Both the position numbers and the translations under genes were made by a program. From Ga0077548 sp035440445 (lineage in GTDB: Bacteria > Pseudomonadota > Alphaproteobacteria > Rhizobiales > Xanthobacteraceae): 64,000 nt of DNA. Positions 7,819 to 19,857 of the stretch are shown one piece after another. Numbering within the stretch: position 1 is the stretch's first letter; each line of letters begins with the position of its first letter. The notes under the pieces were generated by a model. It saw only the letters and a program-made list of their open reading frames with translations. It was not told where the DNA came from and searched no databases. The stretch lies in contig DAORMJ010000008.1 in assembly GCA_035440445.1 (NCBI GenBank), positions 1 to 64,000 on the forward strand, in the 5' to 3' direction.

Positions 7819-9609
7819 TTATTTCACTAGCGGCCAAAACAGCGCGATCAGCGGCACGCCGAGCGCGAGTACGAGAATGGAAAGCGGCAAGCCGAGCCGC
7901 CAGTAATCCCCGAAGCGATAGCCGCCCGGTCCCATCACCAGCGTATTCGACTGGTGGCCGATCGGCGTGAGGAAGTCGCAGGCCGCACCAATCGCGACCG
8001 CCATCAGAAAGGGATCGGGCCGGTAGCCGAGCTTGGTCGCAAAGGCAGCCGCGATCGGCCCCATGACCAGCACGGTTGCGGCATTGTTCAAGAATGGTGT
8101 GACCGCCATGGCCGCCGCCATGATGAGCAGCAGCGCGGCGTAGCCGTTGAGATAGTCGCCGGTCTGCGAGAGTAGAGAGGCAATCACTTCGGTGCCGCCG
8201 GTCGAACGCAACGCATCCGACACCGGGATCAGCGAGCCGATGAGAATGAGGATCGGCCATTCGACCGCGGCATAGGCTTCCTTCAGCGTGATCGAGCGGA
8301 TCAGGAGAAGCACGACGGCGGTGCCGAAGAAGGCGATCGCAATGGGCAGATAGCCAAAGGCGACGAGCAGCATCGCCGCCGCGAGCACGACGACCGGCAT
8401 GATGCTGCGCCGCGTGCTGCCGAGCGGCACCGAGCGTTCGGCGAGCGGCAGCATGCCGAGTTCGCCGAGGACTTCGGGCATGTCGTTCAGGTTTCCGCGC
8501 AGCACGACGACATCGCCCGCCCGCAGCCGCAGCGCACGCAATTGCGACGTCACGCGCGCGCCTGCGCGGCTCACCGCGATCAGGGTCACGCCATGCTTGT
8601 GATAGAGCTTCGACTGCTGCGCGTTCGAGCCGACGAGCTGTGAGTCGGCGGTGACGACCGCTTCCATCACGCCCATGTCGTCGGCGGGCGTGTCGGTTTC
8701 CTTTTTCGATTTGCGGCTGCTTGCGGTGGCAAGCGTGAGTTTGGCGTCGGCGACGATGCGCTCAAGCGCGTCCGGTTCGCCTTCGAGTAACAGCACGTCG
8801 CCGGCGCGCAGTTCGGTTTTTTCCGTCGGCGCGTAACGGCGGCCGCCTTTGCGCACCAGCATCAGCACTTCGACGTCCTGACCCGAAAGCTTCTCGAGTT
8901 GGCCCACGGTTTTGCCGACCGTATCGGTGCCGGCCTGCACCACGGCTTCGGTGGTATAGCCCTCGAGATTGAAGGCGGCCTCGATGGAAGCCGCGCCCTT
9001 GCGGTTCTTCGGCAGGAGCCGCCAGCCGAATGCCAGAAAGACAATACCGGCTGCGGCGAGAATGACGCCCACCGGCGTGAAGTCGAACATGGAGAACGGT
9101 TCGCCGGTGATTTCCTGCCGGACGCGGGAGACGAGAATATTCGGCGACGTGCCGACCAGCGTGACGATGCCGCCGAGAAGCGACCCGAAGGCCATCGGCA
9201 TCAGAAAGACCGAAGGCGAGGTCTCGTTCTTGCGCGCGAGCGCGAAAGCGACCGGCATCAGCATGGCGAGCGCGCCGATATTCTTCACGAAGCCGGAGAG
9301 TGCGGCGACCGTGCCGGAGAGCACCACGACCTGAATGCTGGTGTTGGTGAGCCAGGGCGCGAGCGGCTTCAGCATGCGCTCGACGATGCCGGAGCGCGCG
9401 ACCGCGGTGCTGACCACGAGCGCGCTTGCGACGATGGCGATGATGTCGTCGGAGAAGCCGGAGAATGCCTTGTCGGCGGGAACGATTCCGATCAGCACCG
9501 CCGTAAGCAGCGCGACCATGGCAACGAGATCATAGCGAAACTTGCCCCAGACGAATGCCGCCATCATCAGCCCGATCAGGCCGAAGGCTGCACCTTGTTG
9601 CCATGTCAT
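7819..9609 (-). CDS. SLC13/DASS-type permease with RCK_C (TrkA-C) domains
   Basis: Inner-membrane transporter of the divalent-anion:Na+ symporter superfamily, 596 residues from the ATG complement at 9607-9609. The N-terminal and C-terminal halves are hydrophobic and hold the repeats (about residues 10-190 and 390-590). Between them are two cytoplasmic TrkA-C-like domains (about 205-290 and 300-385) with motifs such as LRAGDVLLLEG and LRAGDVVVLRG. Conserved membrane stretches include MLMPVAFALARK, GGIVTLVGTSPN and TPIGHQSNTLVMGPGGY. The family carries sulfate, dicarboxylates or similar anions; the substrate cannot be read here. Convergent with the SDR gene, with 4 bp between stops. Confidence 0.87.
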   Translation of the reverse strand: MTWQQGAAFGLIGLMMAAFVWGKFRYDLVAMVALLTAVLIGIVPADKAFSGFSDDIIAIVASALVVSTAVARSGIVERMLKPLAPWLTNTSIQVVVLSGTVAALSGFVKNIGALAMLMPVAFALARKNETSPSVFLMPMAFGSLLGGIVTLVGTSPNILVSRVRQEITGEPFSMFDFTPVGVILAAAGIVFLAFGWRLLPKNRKGAASIEAAFNLEGYTTEAVVQAGTDTVGKTVGQLEKLSGQDVEVLMLVRKGGRRYAPTEKTELRAGDVLLLEGEPDALERIVADAKLTLATASSRKSKKETDTPADDMGVMEAVVTADSQLVGSNAQQSKLYHKHGVTLIAVSRAGARVTSQLRALRLRAGDVVVLRGNLNDMPEVLGELGMLPLAERSVPLGSTRRSIMPVVVLAAAMLLVAFGYLPIAIAFFGTAVVLLLIRSITLKEAYAAVEWPILILIGSLIPVSDALRSTGGTEVIASLLSQTGDYLNGYAALLLIMAAAMAVTPFLNNAATVLVMGPIAAAFATKLGYRPDPFLMAVAIGAACDFLTPIGHQSNTLVMGPGGYRFGDYWRLGLPLSILVLALGVPLIALFWPLVK

Positions 9610-9702
9610 GAATTGCAATTCCCCCGCATGCTCCGGAACCATAACCCGCGAGGGGGAACCGAAGTTCCATCGCGCAGGAGGAGCCGGGCCATGAGGAGGA
9701 TA

Positions 9703-10326
9703 CTATTTCATGCCCGCGAGTTCCGCAGCGCGGCCTTTGTTGCCGATGAAATGAATGCGGTCGTTCTTGCAGTCGAACTTCGCCGCGAGTTCGTCGGCTG
9801 CTTTCTGTGCCAGCGCGTTCGGATTTTCATTCGCGCGCACGTCGATATAGGCAACGTGGCAAGACGCGCCGGGCGGTGTGCGTGTCACCACGAGCAGACC
9901 AACGGTCTTCGGGCGATCAGTTTTATCCAGATCACTGTTCTCTGCGATGAACCAGCGCTGGATGGTCGCGATCGGCTTTTTCGTTGCGGCGTCGATCCGC
10001 CATTCCAGCGTGTCATGCACCGAATTGAACGGCGAGAAGCCTTGCGAGAATGCAGGCTGCTCCTGCGCATGCTTGCGGTTGTTGCCGATGGAGACTGTCG
10101 TGCGCAGGTCGTCTTCCGCGACGACGACCGAAAAGCCAGGAACGCCCTTGCAGGCGAAGCTCGCGCCAAGTTCGTTGTCTTCGGCTTTGGTGACGTCGAA
10201 TTTCTGGCAGCCTTTGGTAGCCACGGACGTATATTGCGATGTGTTCTGCTGCGCGGTTGCAGTTGACGTCGCGGCGAACGCAACAAACGCAGACACGATA
10301 AAAGTGCAGGGCAGATTGGCGCGCAT
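9703..10326 (-). CDS. Putative secreted protein of unknown function
   Basis: I do not recognise a family. The 207-residue product starts with a clear Sec signal peptide (MRANLPCTFIVSAFVAFAATSTATAQQ, cleavage probably after ATA or AQQ near residue 25). The mature part has four cysteines (in KGCQKF, FACKGV, SCHVAY and KFDCKN), which could form two disulfides in the periplasm. No membrane segment follows the signal. It stands alone on the minus strand between the permease and the GFA gene. Composition is like its neighbours. Confidence 0.7.
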   Translation of the reverse strand: MRANLPCTFIVSAFVAFAATSTATAQQNTSQYTSVATKGCQKFDVTKAEDNELGASFACKGVPGFSVVVAEDDLRTTVSIGNNRKHAQEQPAFSQGFSPFNSVHDTLEWRIDAATKKPIATIQRWFIAENSDLDKTDRPKTVGLLVVTRTPPGASCHVAYIDVRANENPNALAQKAADELAAKFDCKNDRIHFIGNKGRAAELAGMK

Positions 10327-10417
10327 GCTCTTGACCCTCCGCCTCAGGCTTTCATCATAGCGGAAAGTTCGCGGGTTGCTGCTTCACGAGCCCGCGATCA
10401 GCAAAGGGGACGAAACC

Positions 10418-10825
10418 ATGTCGCTCGAAGGCGGATGTTATTGCGGCGCGTTGCGCTACGCGGCGGAAGGCAAGCCGATGCTCAAGGCGCAATGCCATTG
10501 CCGCGAATGCCAATATGTCACGGGCGGCGCGCCGAACCTGTTCATGCTGATGCCGGCGGACGGCTTTCGTTACACCAAGGGCACGCCGAAGCAATTCACG
10601 CGCGCGGATATCGATAACGCCGTGACGCGCGAATTCTGCGCCGAATGCGGCACGCATATCGTGACGCGCAGGCCCGGGCTGCCCGCGGTCGTGCTCAAGA
10701 TCGGCACGCTCGACGATCCGGCCTCCGCCTATGCGCCGAAAATGGCGATCTTCACGAAGGACAAACAACCGTTCCATCTGATTGCGGAGGGAATACCCTC
10801 ATTTGACGGGCTGCCGAATAAGTAG
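10418..10825 (+). CDS. GFA family (CENP-V/Gfa-like) zinc protein
   Basis: Small Zn-binding protein of the glutathione-dependent formaldehyde-activating family, 135 residues from the ATG at 10418 (AGGGGA is 7 bases upstream). The structural and catalytic zinc ligands are visible as CYCG (residues 7-10), CHCREC (near 27-32) and CAEC (near 74-77). The name is historical: many members are S-(hydroxymethyl)glutathione synthase-like but have no proven activity. It stands 24 bases before the aldehyde dehydrogenase, on the same strand, which fits a role around aldehydes, but this is inference. Confidence 0.85.
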   Translation: MSLEGGCYCGALRYAAEGKPMLKAQCHCRECQYVTGGAPNLFMLMPADGFRYTKGTPKQFTRADIDNAVTREFCAECGTHIVTRRPGLPAVVLKIGTLDDPASAYAPKMAIFTKDKQPFHLIAEGIPSFDGLPNK

Positions 10826-10849
10826 AATCGTCCGCGGCAGGTGGACGTC

Positions 10850-12256
10850 ATGGACAGAGCAGGCCAAAGCGATGCCATCAGCGCGGCCTTCGCCGCGCAG
10901 CGGGCGAAAGTCGATGAGCGAAGGCTTGCATTCGGACTTGCCGAACGCCGCGAGGCGCTGCGCAAGCTGGCCGATGCCATCCGCAAGCATGAAGCCGCGA
11001 TCATCGCCGCGCTTCAACAGGACTTCGGCAAGCCCGAAGCGGAAACTATCTTAAGCGAAATCCTGCCGGTGATGCAGGAAATCCGTCACACCTCGCGGCA
11101 TCTGCGGGGCTGGATGAAGCCGAAGCGCGCTCTGCCTTCGCTTGCGACCTTCGGCACCACCGCGCAGGTCATGGCGCAGCCGCGCGGCGTCTGCCTCATC
11201 ATCGCGCCGTGGAATTATCCGTTCAATCTGTGCCTCGGGCCGCTGGTTTCCTGTCTTGCGGCGGGCAACAGCGCGATCCTGAAACCTTCCGAGATGACGC
11301 CGGCAACCTCGGCGCTGATTGCGCGCATGATCGCGGAAACATTTCCGCCCGATCTCGTGACCGTCATCGAAGGCGGTAAGGACGCTTCGCAGGCGCTGCT
11401 CGCGCTGCCCTTCGATCATATCTTCTTCACCGGCAGTCCGGCGGTCGGCCGCATCGTCATGGCGGCGGCGGCGAAGAACCTAACCTCGGTGACGCTGGAG
11501 CTCGGCGGCAAGTCTCCGACCATTGTAGGTCCGGACGCGAATATCGAACAGGCTGCGAAATGGATTCTGTTCGGCAAGTTCGTCAATGCCGGACAGACCT
11601 GCATTGCGCCGGATCATCTGTTCGTGCATCGCGCGATCAAGGAGCGTTTCCTGGAGGCGCTGCGCGCGGAAATCGCGAAAGCCTATGGCAGCGGTGCGGC
11701 GAGCCCGCATCTGGCGAAGATCGTGAACGAGCAACATGCAGCGCGGCTCACGGGTCTGCTGGACGACGCGAAGGCAAAGGGCGCGCAACTGATTTCCGGC
11801 GGTGACGTGGAAGGCCGCGCGATCGGGCCGACGCTGATCGAGGCGATCACGCCGGAAATGGAAATCGACCGCGAGGAAATCTTCGGCCCTATCCTGCCGG
11901 TGATGACCTATGACGACATCGAGCCGGTGCTCGCGCGCATCAATGCGCGGCCGAAGCCGCTTGCGCTCTATGTCTTCGACCGGGACAAGGCGCGCGTGCG
12001 GCATATCCTTAATGCGACGACATCAGGTGGAGCAGGCGTCAATCTAACGGTCATGCAATATAGCCACGCCGGGCTGCCTTTCGGCGGCGTGAACAATTCG
12101 GGGATCGGCGCTGCGCACGGCGAGTATGGTTTTCGCGCTTTCAGCCACGAGCGCGCGGTGCTGCGCAATCGCTTCTCGCTGCTGACGCTGATCTTTCCGC
12201 CTTACGAGGGCCGTGCGCGACGCCTGATCGATCTCGCCAAACGCTTTCTGGGCTAG
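10850..12256 (+). CDS. Aldehyde dehydrogenase, coniferyl-aldehyde type
   Basis: NAD(P)-dependent aldehyde dehydrogenase of the class 3-like/coniferyl aldehyde dehydrogenase group, 468 residues from the ATG at 10850 (AGGTGG is 4-9 bases upstream; a GTG at 10841 is less likely). Visible motifs are IIAPWNYPFNL, FFTGSPAVGR, the general-base Glu in ELGGKSP (near 212) and the nucleophile Cys in NAGQTC (near 246). Known enzymes oxidise coniferyl aldehyde to ferulate; the substrate here is inferred from sequence only. The GMC oxidoreductase starts 4 bases after its stop, so alcohol-to-aldehyde-to-acid oxidation by the pair is plausible. Confidence 0.85.
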   Translation: MDRAGQSDAISAAFAAQRAKVDERRLAFGLAERREALRKLADAIRKHEAAIIAALQQDFGKPEAETILSEILPVMQEIRHTSRHLRGWMKPKRALPSLATFGTTAQVMAQPRGVCLIIAPWNYPFNLCLGPLVSCLAAGNSAILKPSEMTPATSALIARMIAETFPPDLVTVIEGGKDASQALLALPFDHIFFTGSPAVGRIVMAAAAKNLTSVTLELGGKSPTIVGPDANIEQAAKWILFGKFVNAGQTCIAPDHLFVHRAIKERFLEALRAEIAKAYGSGAASPHLAKIVNEQHAARLTGLLDDAKAKGAQLISGGDVEGRAIGPTLIEAITPEMEIDREEIFGPILPVMTYDDIEPVLARINARPKPLALYVFDRDKARVRHILNATTSGGAGVNLTVMQYSHAGLPFGGVNNSGIGAAHGEYGFRAFSHERAVLRNRFSLLTLIFPPYEGRARRLIDLAKRFLG

Positions 12257-12260
12257 CGCC

Positions 12261-13838
12261 ATGTACGACGCGATCATCGTCGGTGCGGGTTCGGCGGGAT
12301 GCGTGATGGCGAACCGCCTTTCCGCCGATGCGGGCAAACGCGTCTGTCTGGTCGAGGCGGGGCCGCCCGATAAAAGCCCGGTGATTCATATTCCGCTTGG
12401 TCTCGCGCTGCTTGCGAAAACGCGCAGCATCAAATGGAACTTCAACACCGAGCCGGAGCGAGAGCTCAACAATCGCCGCCTCTACTGGCCGCGCGGCAGG
12501 ACGCTCGGCGGTTCCAGCTCCGTGAATGCGATGATCTATATGCGCGGACATCCGGCGGATTACGACGGCTGGGAAGCCGCCGCGGGCTCCGATTGGGGCT
12601 GGCGTCGCGTGCGCGAACTCTTCATCGCCATGGAAGGCAACGAGGCGATTGCGGACGGCCATCACGGCAGCGATGGGCCTCTCAATGTCTGCAATCTGCG
12701 CCATCCCAATCCGCTGTCGCGGGCTTTCGTCGAGGCCGGGGTCGAATGCCAGATTCCGGAGAACGCCGACTTCAACGGTACGAGCCAGGAAGGCGTCGGG
12801 CTCTATCAGGTGACGCAGAGAGACGGCAGGCGCTTTTCGAGTGCGCGGGCGTTTCTGGAGCCGGTGCGCGGCCGCGCGAACCTGACCGTTGAAACCGGCG
12901 CGCTGGTGGAGCGCGTGCTGTTCGAAGGCCGCCGCGCATCCGGGCTGCAATTGCGCGGGCGCGTGCTGCGCCTCAATCCCGGCGGCAAAGTAATCCTGTG
13001 CGCAGGCGCGGTGGGATCGCCGCAGCTTTTGCTGCTTTCCGGGATCGGGCCGGGCGAAGAACTTTCGCGGCACGGGATCGCGGTGGTGCATGATGCGCGC
13101 GAGGTTGGCGAGAACCTCGCCGATCATCTGGACGTCTGCGTGCTGGCGAAAACCCGCGACAGCACCGCGATCGGGGTTGCGCCGGGGCTGTTGCCGCGCG
13201 TGCTCCGCTCGTCATGGCATTACGCGCGGCACAAGAGCGGCGAGCTCACCTCCAACGTCGCGGAGGCGGGCGGCTTCGTGAAGTCCGATCCCGCGCGCGA
13301 GCGGCCGAACCTGCAGTTTCATTTTCTGCCGTGTCTCCTGCGCGATCACGGGCGGAAGACGATGTTCGGCTATGGCGTGACGCTGCATGTCTGCGATCTC
13401 CTGCCGAAGAGCAGGGGCCGCATCTCACTCGGCAGCGCCGATCCGGCTGCGCCGCCCCGGATCGAAGCGAATTACCTGAGCCATGCCGACGATATGGCCG
13501 TGCTCCTCAACGGGCTCAAGCTCGCGCGGCGCGTGCTGGAAGCGCCTTCGATGAAGAAGCACATCAGGGCCGAACTGCTGCCCGGTCCGCAGGTGCAGGC
13601 GGACGAGGCGCTGATCGAAGACATCCGCGCGCGGGCCGAGACGATCTATCACCCGGTCGGAAGCTGCCGGATGGGGAAGGACGGGACATCCGTGGTCGAT
13701 CCCGAAGCGAAGGTGCGCGGGGTCGAGGGGCTGCGGGTGGTGGACGCCTCGATCATGCCCGCGATCATCGCCGGCAATACCAACGCCCCAACCATGATGA
13801 TCGCGGAGAACGTGGCTCGGATGATGATGGGGCGGTGA
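12261..13838 (+). CDS. GMC family FAD-dependent oxidoreductase (choline dehydrogenase-like)
   Basis: Flavin alcohol dehydrogenase/oxidase of the glucose-methanol-choline family, 525 residues. The FAD-binding GAGSAGC is at residues 8-14, GMC signature 1 at about 79-98 (RGRTLGGSSSVNAMIYMRG), and signature 2 near 250 (GAVGSPQLLLLSGIGP). The C-terminal catalytic part holds HPVGSCRMG and GNTNAPTMMIAENVA, giving the usual His-Asn pair. It is immediately behind the aldehyde dehydrogenase and probably co-transcribed. Annotation as BetA would be unsafe: the family is broad and no other betaine gene is present. Confidence 0.87.
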   Translation: MYDAIIVGAGSAGCVMANRLSADAGKRVCLVEAGPPDKSPVIHIPLGLALLAKTRSIKWNFNTEPERELNNRRLYWPRGRTLGGSSSVNAMIYMRGHPADYDGWEAAAGSDWGWRRVRELFIAMEGNEAIADGHHGSDGPLNVCNLRHPNPLSRAFVEAGVECQIPENADFNGTSQEGVGLYQVTQRDGRRFSSARAFLEPVRGRANLTVETGALVERVLFEGRRASGLQLRGRVLRLNPGGKVILCAGAVGSPQLLLLSGIGPGEELSRHGIAVVHDAREVGENLADHLDVCVLAKTRDSTAIGVAPGLLPRVLRSSWHYARHKSGELTSNVAEAGGFVKSDPARERPNLQFHFLPCLLRDHGRKTMFGYGVTLHVCDLLPKSRGRISLGSADPAAPPRIEANYLSHADDMAVLLNGLKLARRVLEAPSMKKHIRAELLPGPQVQADEALIEDIRARAETIYHPVGSCRMGKDGTSVVDPEAKVRGVEGLRVVDASIMPAIIAGNTNAPTMMIAENVARMMMGR

Positions 13839-13953
13839 GATTCGCAAGAATCGGGCGCGCGTCCGGTTTTGCCCGTCTCCGCCGCTCCGCACGGCCGCTG
13901 GGCGTTAAGGATTTACTAACCATAGGGGTTCTTGCCCTTCCACAACCCAATTA

Positions 13954-13968
13954 GAACGTATTGCGAAC
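13954..13968. promoter_or_regulatory. SOS box (LexA site) upstream of recA
   Basis: GAAC, seven bases (GTATTGC), GAAC: an exact match to the alphaproteobacterial LexA site (GAAC-N7-GAAC or GTTC-N7-GTTC). It lies about 90 bases before the recA start, where such boxes are found in rhizobia. A third GAAC (13972-13975) follows with other spacing. Damage-induced derepression of recA is expected. Confidence 0.8.
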
Positions 13969-14058
13969 ATAGAACAAACAAGGTACATTGTCCTTGTTCC
14001 GTTCTGGATGGGCGGGACCCCCGAGGCGGCAGCCTCCGGGCACCGGGAGACCCGTGTT

Positions 14059-15138
<1,080 letters not shown>

Positions 15139-15680
15139 TTTAGCCTGCCGCTGCTTTTCGAGAATCTAACCGCTCCGGCCGGGTGAGTTCGCCCGTACCG
15201 GCCGGGCGGTGGAGCCGCCGCCACGGTATGCCCGTATGCCCGGGCACTTCCCTGGAAGGCTGAGATTTTTCGCAAAAGCGTTTGGCCTCGGAAATGCCCG
15301 GACCGCTCCTGCCCAGCGCTCCGGTTTCGGGACGCGGTCTCCTTGCTTCCGGCTTTCCCCGCCCGGCAAGGGGCCGCGTCGCTCCTTTTTTGAAGCGCTT
15401 CGCCCATCTGGTGTTTCTCCGGAGCGCTGTCCTGCTGGCGAAATCCGGGCGGGACCGGCGCGCAGTGCTTCTAGCGGCGTTGTGGATTTTGGCCGCTTCC
15501 GGAAGGCACTTGACCGAAGTGGTGTGGTGCGTGGCTTCGCATCGCTCCTTTTCGATGCATTCCCGATTTTTGAGGGCATTTTCCGGAAAGCGTGGTTCCG
15601 CTCGACCCGAACGGCTGCCTCGGCTAGAGACTTCTCGCCCAGTTCCTTAAGACCAGCCCTTTGAAGAGCCAGCCGAAATC
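15139..15680. other. 542-bp recA-alaS intergenic region without a supported gene
   Basis: Open frames exist on both strands, but they are rich in Arg, Pro, Ser and Gly, match no family I know, and lack a ribosome site, so I do not call them. The first part holds two copies of CCGGCCGGG (around 15175-15205) that could fold, but there is no clear T-tract terminator after recA. The last 60 bases must hold the alaS leader. A small RNA or a leader cannot be excluded from sequence alone. Confidence 0.5.
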
Positions 15681-18338
<2,658 letters not shown>

Positions 18339-18581
18339 AGCCCGGCTGGTCGCCCGGCCCCGCGTGACATTCGGACTCATCGTGGTTTCACGGTGAGGCG
18401 TGGTCTCGCGCTCAAATTCAGGCAGCCCTAATTACCTATTTTATTCAGTGCCTTAGCGTTACCGGCCGGTCACATGGTCCCGGAAGCTACGGAGGGCATG
18501 CACATTTGCAAAGCAATTTCAGCAGGTTGCGCCTACTTTTGTGCGTTGCAACAGCCGGTGCGCTGCAATATTCCATGACAG

Positions 18582-19847
18582 ATGAATGAATCGTCAGGAA
18601 ACAGCAGCATCACCATGTCCCATCGCAGTCCGATCCAGTCAGGCAAGGGCGTAGCGTCAGCAGCCGCATCACTGCTGCTTTTGGCCATCGGAGTCGCCGG
18701 TTGTTCTGAAGCGCCGGCGACGCCCTCAGCGGAGCCCTCCCGGCCGCAGGAGGTCGGGATCATCGTGGTCGAGCAGGCCGCGCGGCCTTACGTGCGCGAG
18801 CTTCCCGGCCGTATCACGTCCACCCGCATTGCCGAGGTGCGCGCGCGTATTGCAGGCATCGTGATCGAGCGCACCTTTCAGCAGGGTGCCGAAGTCAAAG
18901 CCGGAGACGTGCTCTACCGTCTTGATCCTGCGCAGTATCAGGTCGAGCTGAAGGCCGCGGAGGCAGCACTCTTGCGCGCGGAGGCGGTGCTTACGCGCGA
19001 AGAACTCAGCATGGGGCGCATCAACAAGCTGATGGAGACGCAGACCGCTTCGCAGGCGCAGTTCGAAACCGCGCAGGCCAATCTCTATCAGGCGCGTGCG
19101 GACGTGCAGGCGCGCCGCGCCGACGTCGAGCGGGCGAAAATCAATCTCGAGCATACGATGATCCGCGCGCCGATCACGGGCCGCATCGGCGGCGCGCTCG
19201 TCACCGAAGGCGCGCTGGTCGGTCATCAGGGCGACGTCACGCATCTTGCGACGATCCAGCAGTTGCAAACCGTCTATGTGGACTTCACGCAATCGGTCGC
19301 GGAAATGAGCGCGCTCCGGCGTGCGCTTGCCAAGGGCGACCTCGAAAATGCCGGTGCGCAGGCCGCTACGGCGCGGCTGATCATGGATAACGGCGACGTC
19401 TATCCGTTCGATGGCAAGCTCCTCTTCTCCGATACCACGGTCGATCCGACCACGGGGCAGGTGCGGTTGCGCGGCGAGTTTCCGAACCCTGCCGGCGAGT
19501 TGCTTCCCGGCATGTATCTTCGTGTGCAGATCGTGCAGGGCATCGATCCGGATTCGGTCGCGGTCCCGCAGCAGGCGATCCGCCGCAACGATGCCGGCGA
19601 CAGCGAGGTTTACGTCGTGCGCGGTGACAATCGCGCGGTCGTGCAGCCGGTGCGTCTTGGCAGAACGGTTTCGAACCAGTGGCTCGTCGAAGACGGTCTG
19701 CGGACCGGAGACCGCGTCATTGTCGACGGCTTCCAGAAATTCGTGGCAGGCGACATCGTAGCACCCACGGCCTGGAGCCCGACAGCGCAACGCCCCAACG
19801 GACAGCGGCAGGACGCATCCGTAAAGGGTCCGGATACGATCCGCTGA
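18582..19847 (+). CDS. RND efflux periplasmic adaptor (membrane fusion lipoprotein)
   Basis: AcrA/MexA-type adaptor that joins an RND pump to an outer-membrane channel. It has 421 residues from the ATG at 18582 (an alternative ATG at 18615 is shorter). The lipobox VAGC near residue 41 points to a diacylated inner-membrane anchor. There follow a beta-barrel/lipoyl half (YVRELPGRITSTRIAEVRARI), a hairpin of coiled coil (about 115-200) and the second lipoyl half (MIRAPITGRIGGALVTEGALV). The pump gene starts 10 bases later. No outer-membrane factor gene follows, so a shared TolC-like channel elsewhere is expected. Confidence 0.92.
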   Translation: MNESSGNSSITMSHRSPIQSGKGVASAAASLLLLAIGVAGCSEAPATPSAEPSRPQEVGIIVVEQAARPYVRELPGRITSTRIAEVRARIAGIVIERTFQQGAEVKAGDVLYRLDPAQYQVELKAAEAALLRAEAVLTREELSMGRINKLMETQTASQAQFETAQANLYQARADVQARRADVERAKINLEHTMIRAPITGRIGGALVTEGALVGHQGDVTHLATIQQLQTVYVDFTQSVAEMSALRRALAKGDLENAGAQAATARLIMDNGDVYPFDGKLLFSDTTVDPTTGQVRLRGEFPNPAGELLPGMYLRVQIVQGIDPDSVAVPQQAIRRNDAGDSEVYVVRGDNRAVVQPVRLGRTVSNQWLVEDGLRTGDRVIVDGFQKFVAGDIVAPTAWSPTAQRPNGQRQDASVKGPDTIR

Positions 19848-19857
19848 CGGACTGACT

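Noticed and set aside
13905..13919. CtrA-like TTAA-N7-CTAA before recA
   Set aside because: One mismatch in a half-site and no known reason for recA to be CtrA-controlled; kept as chance.
15209..15664. 151-codon open frame between recA and alaS
   Set aside because: Composition is that of non-coding GC-rich DNA, there is no ribosome site or family match, and overlapping frames on both strands are equally open.
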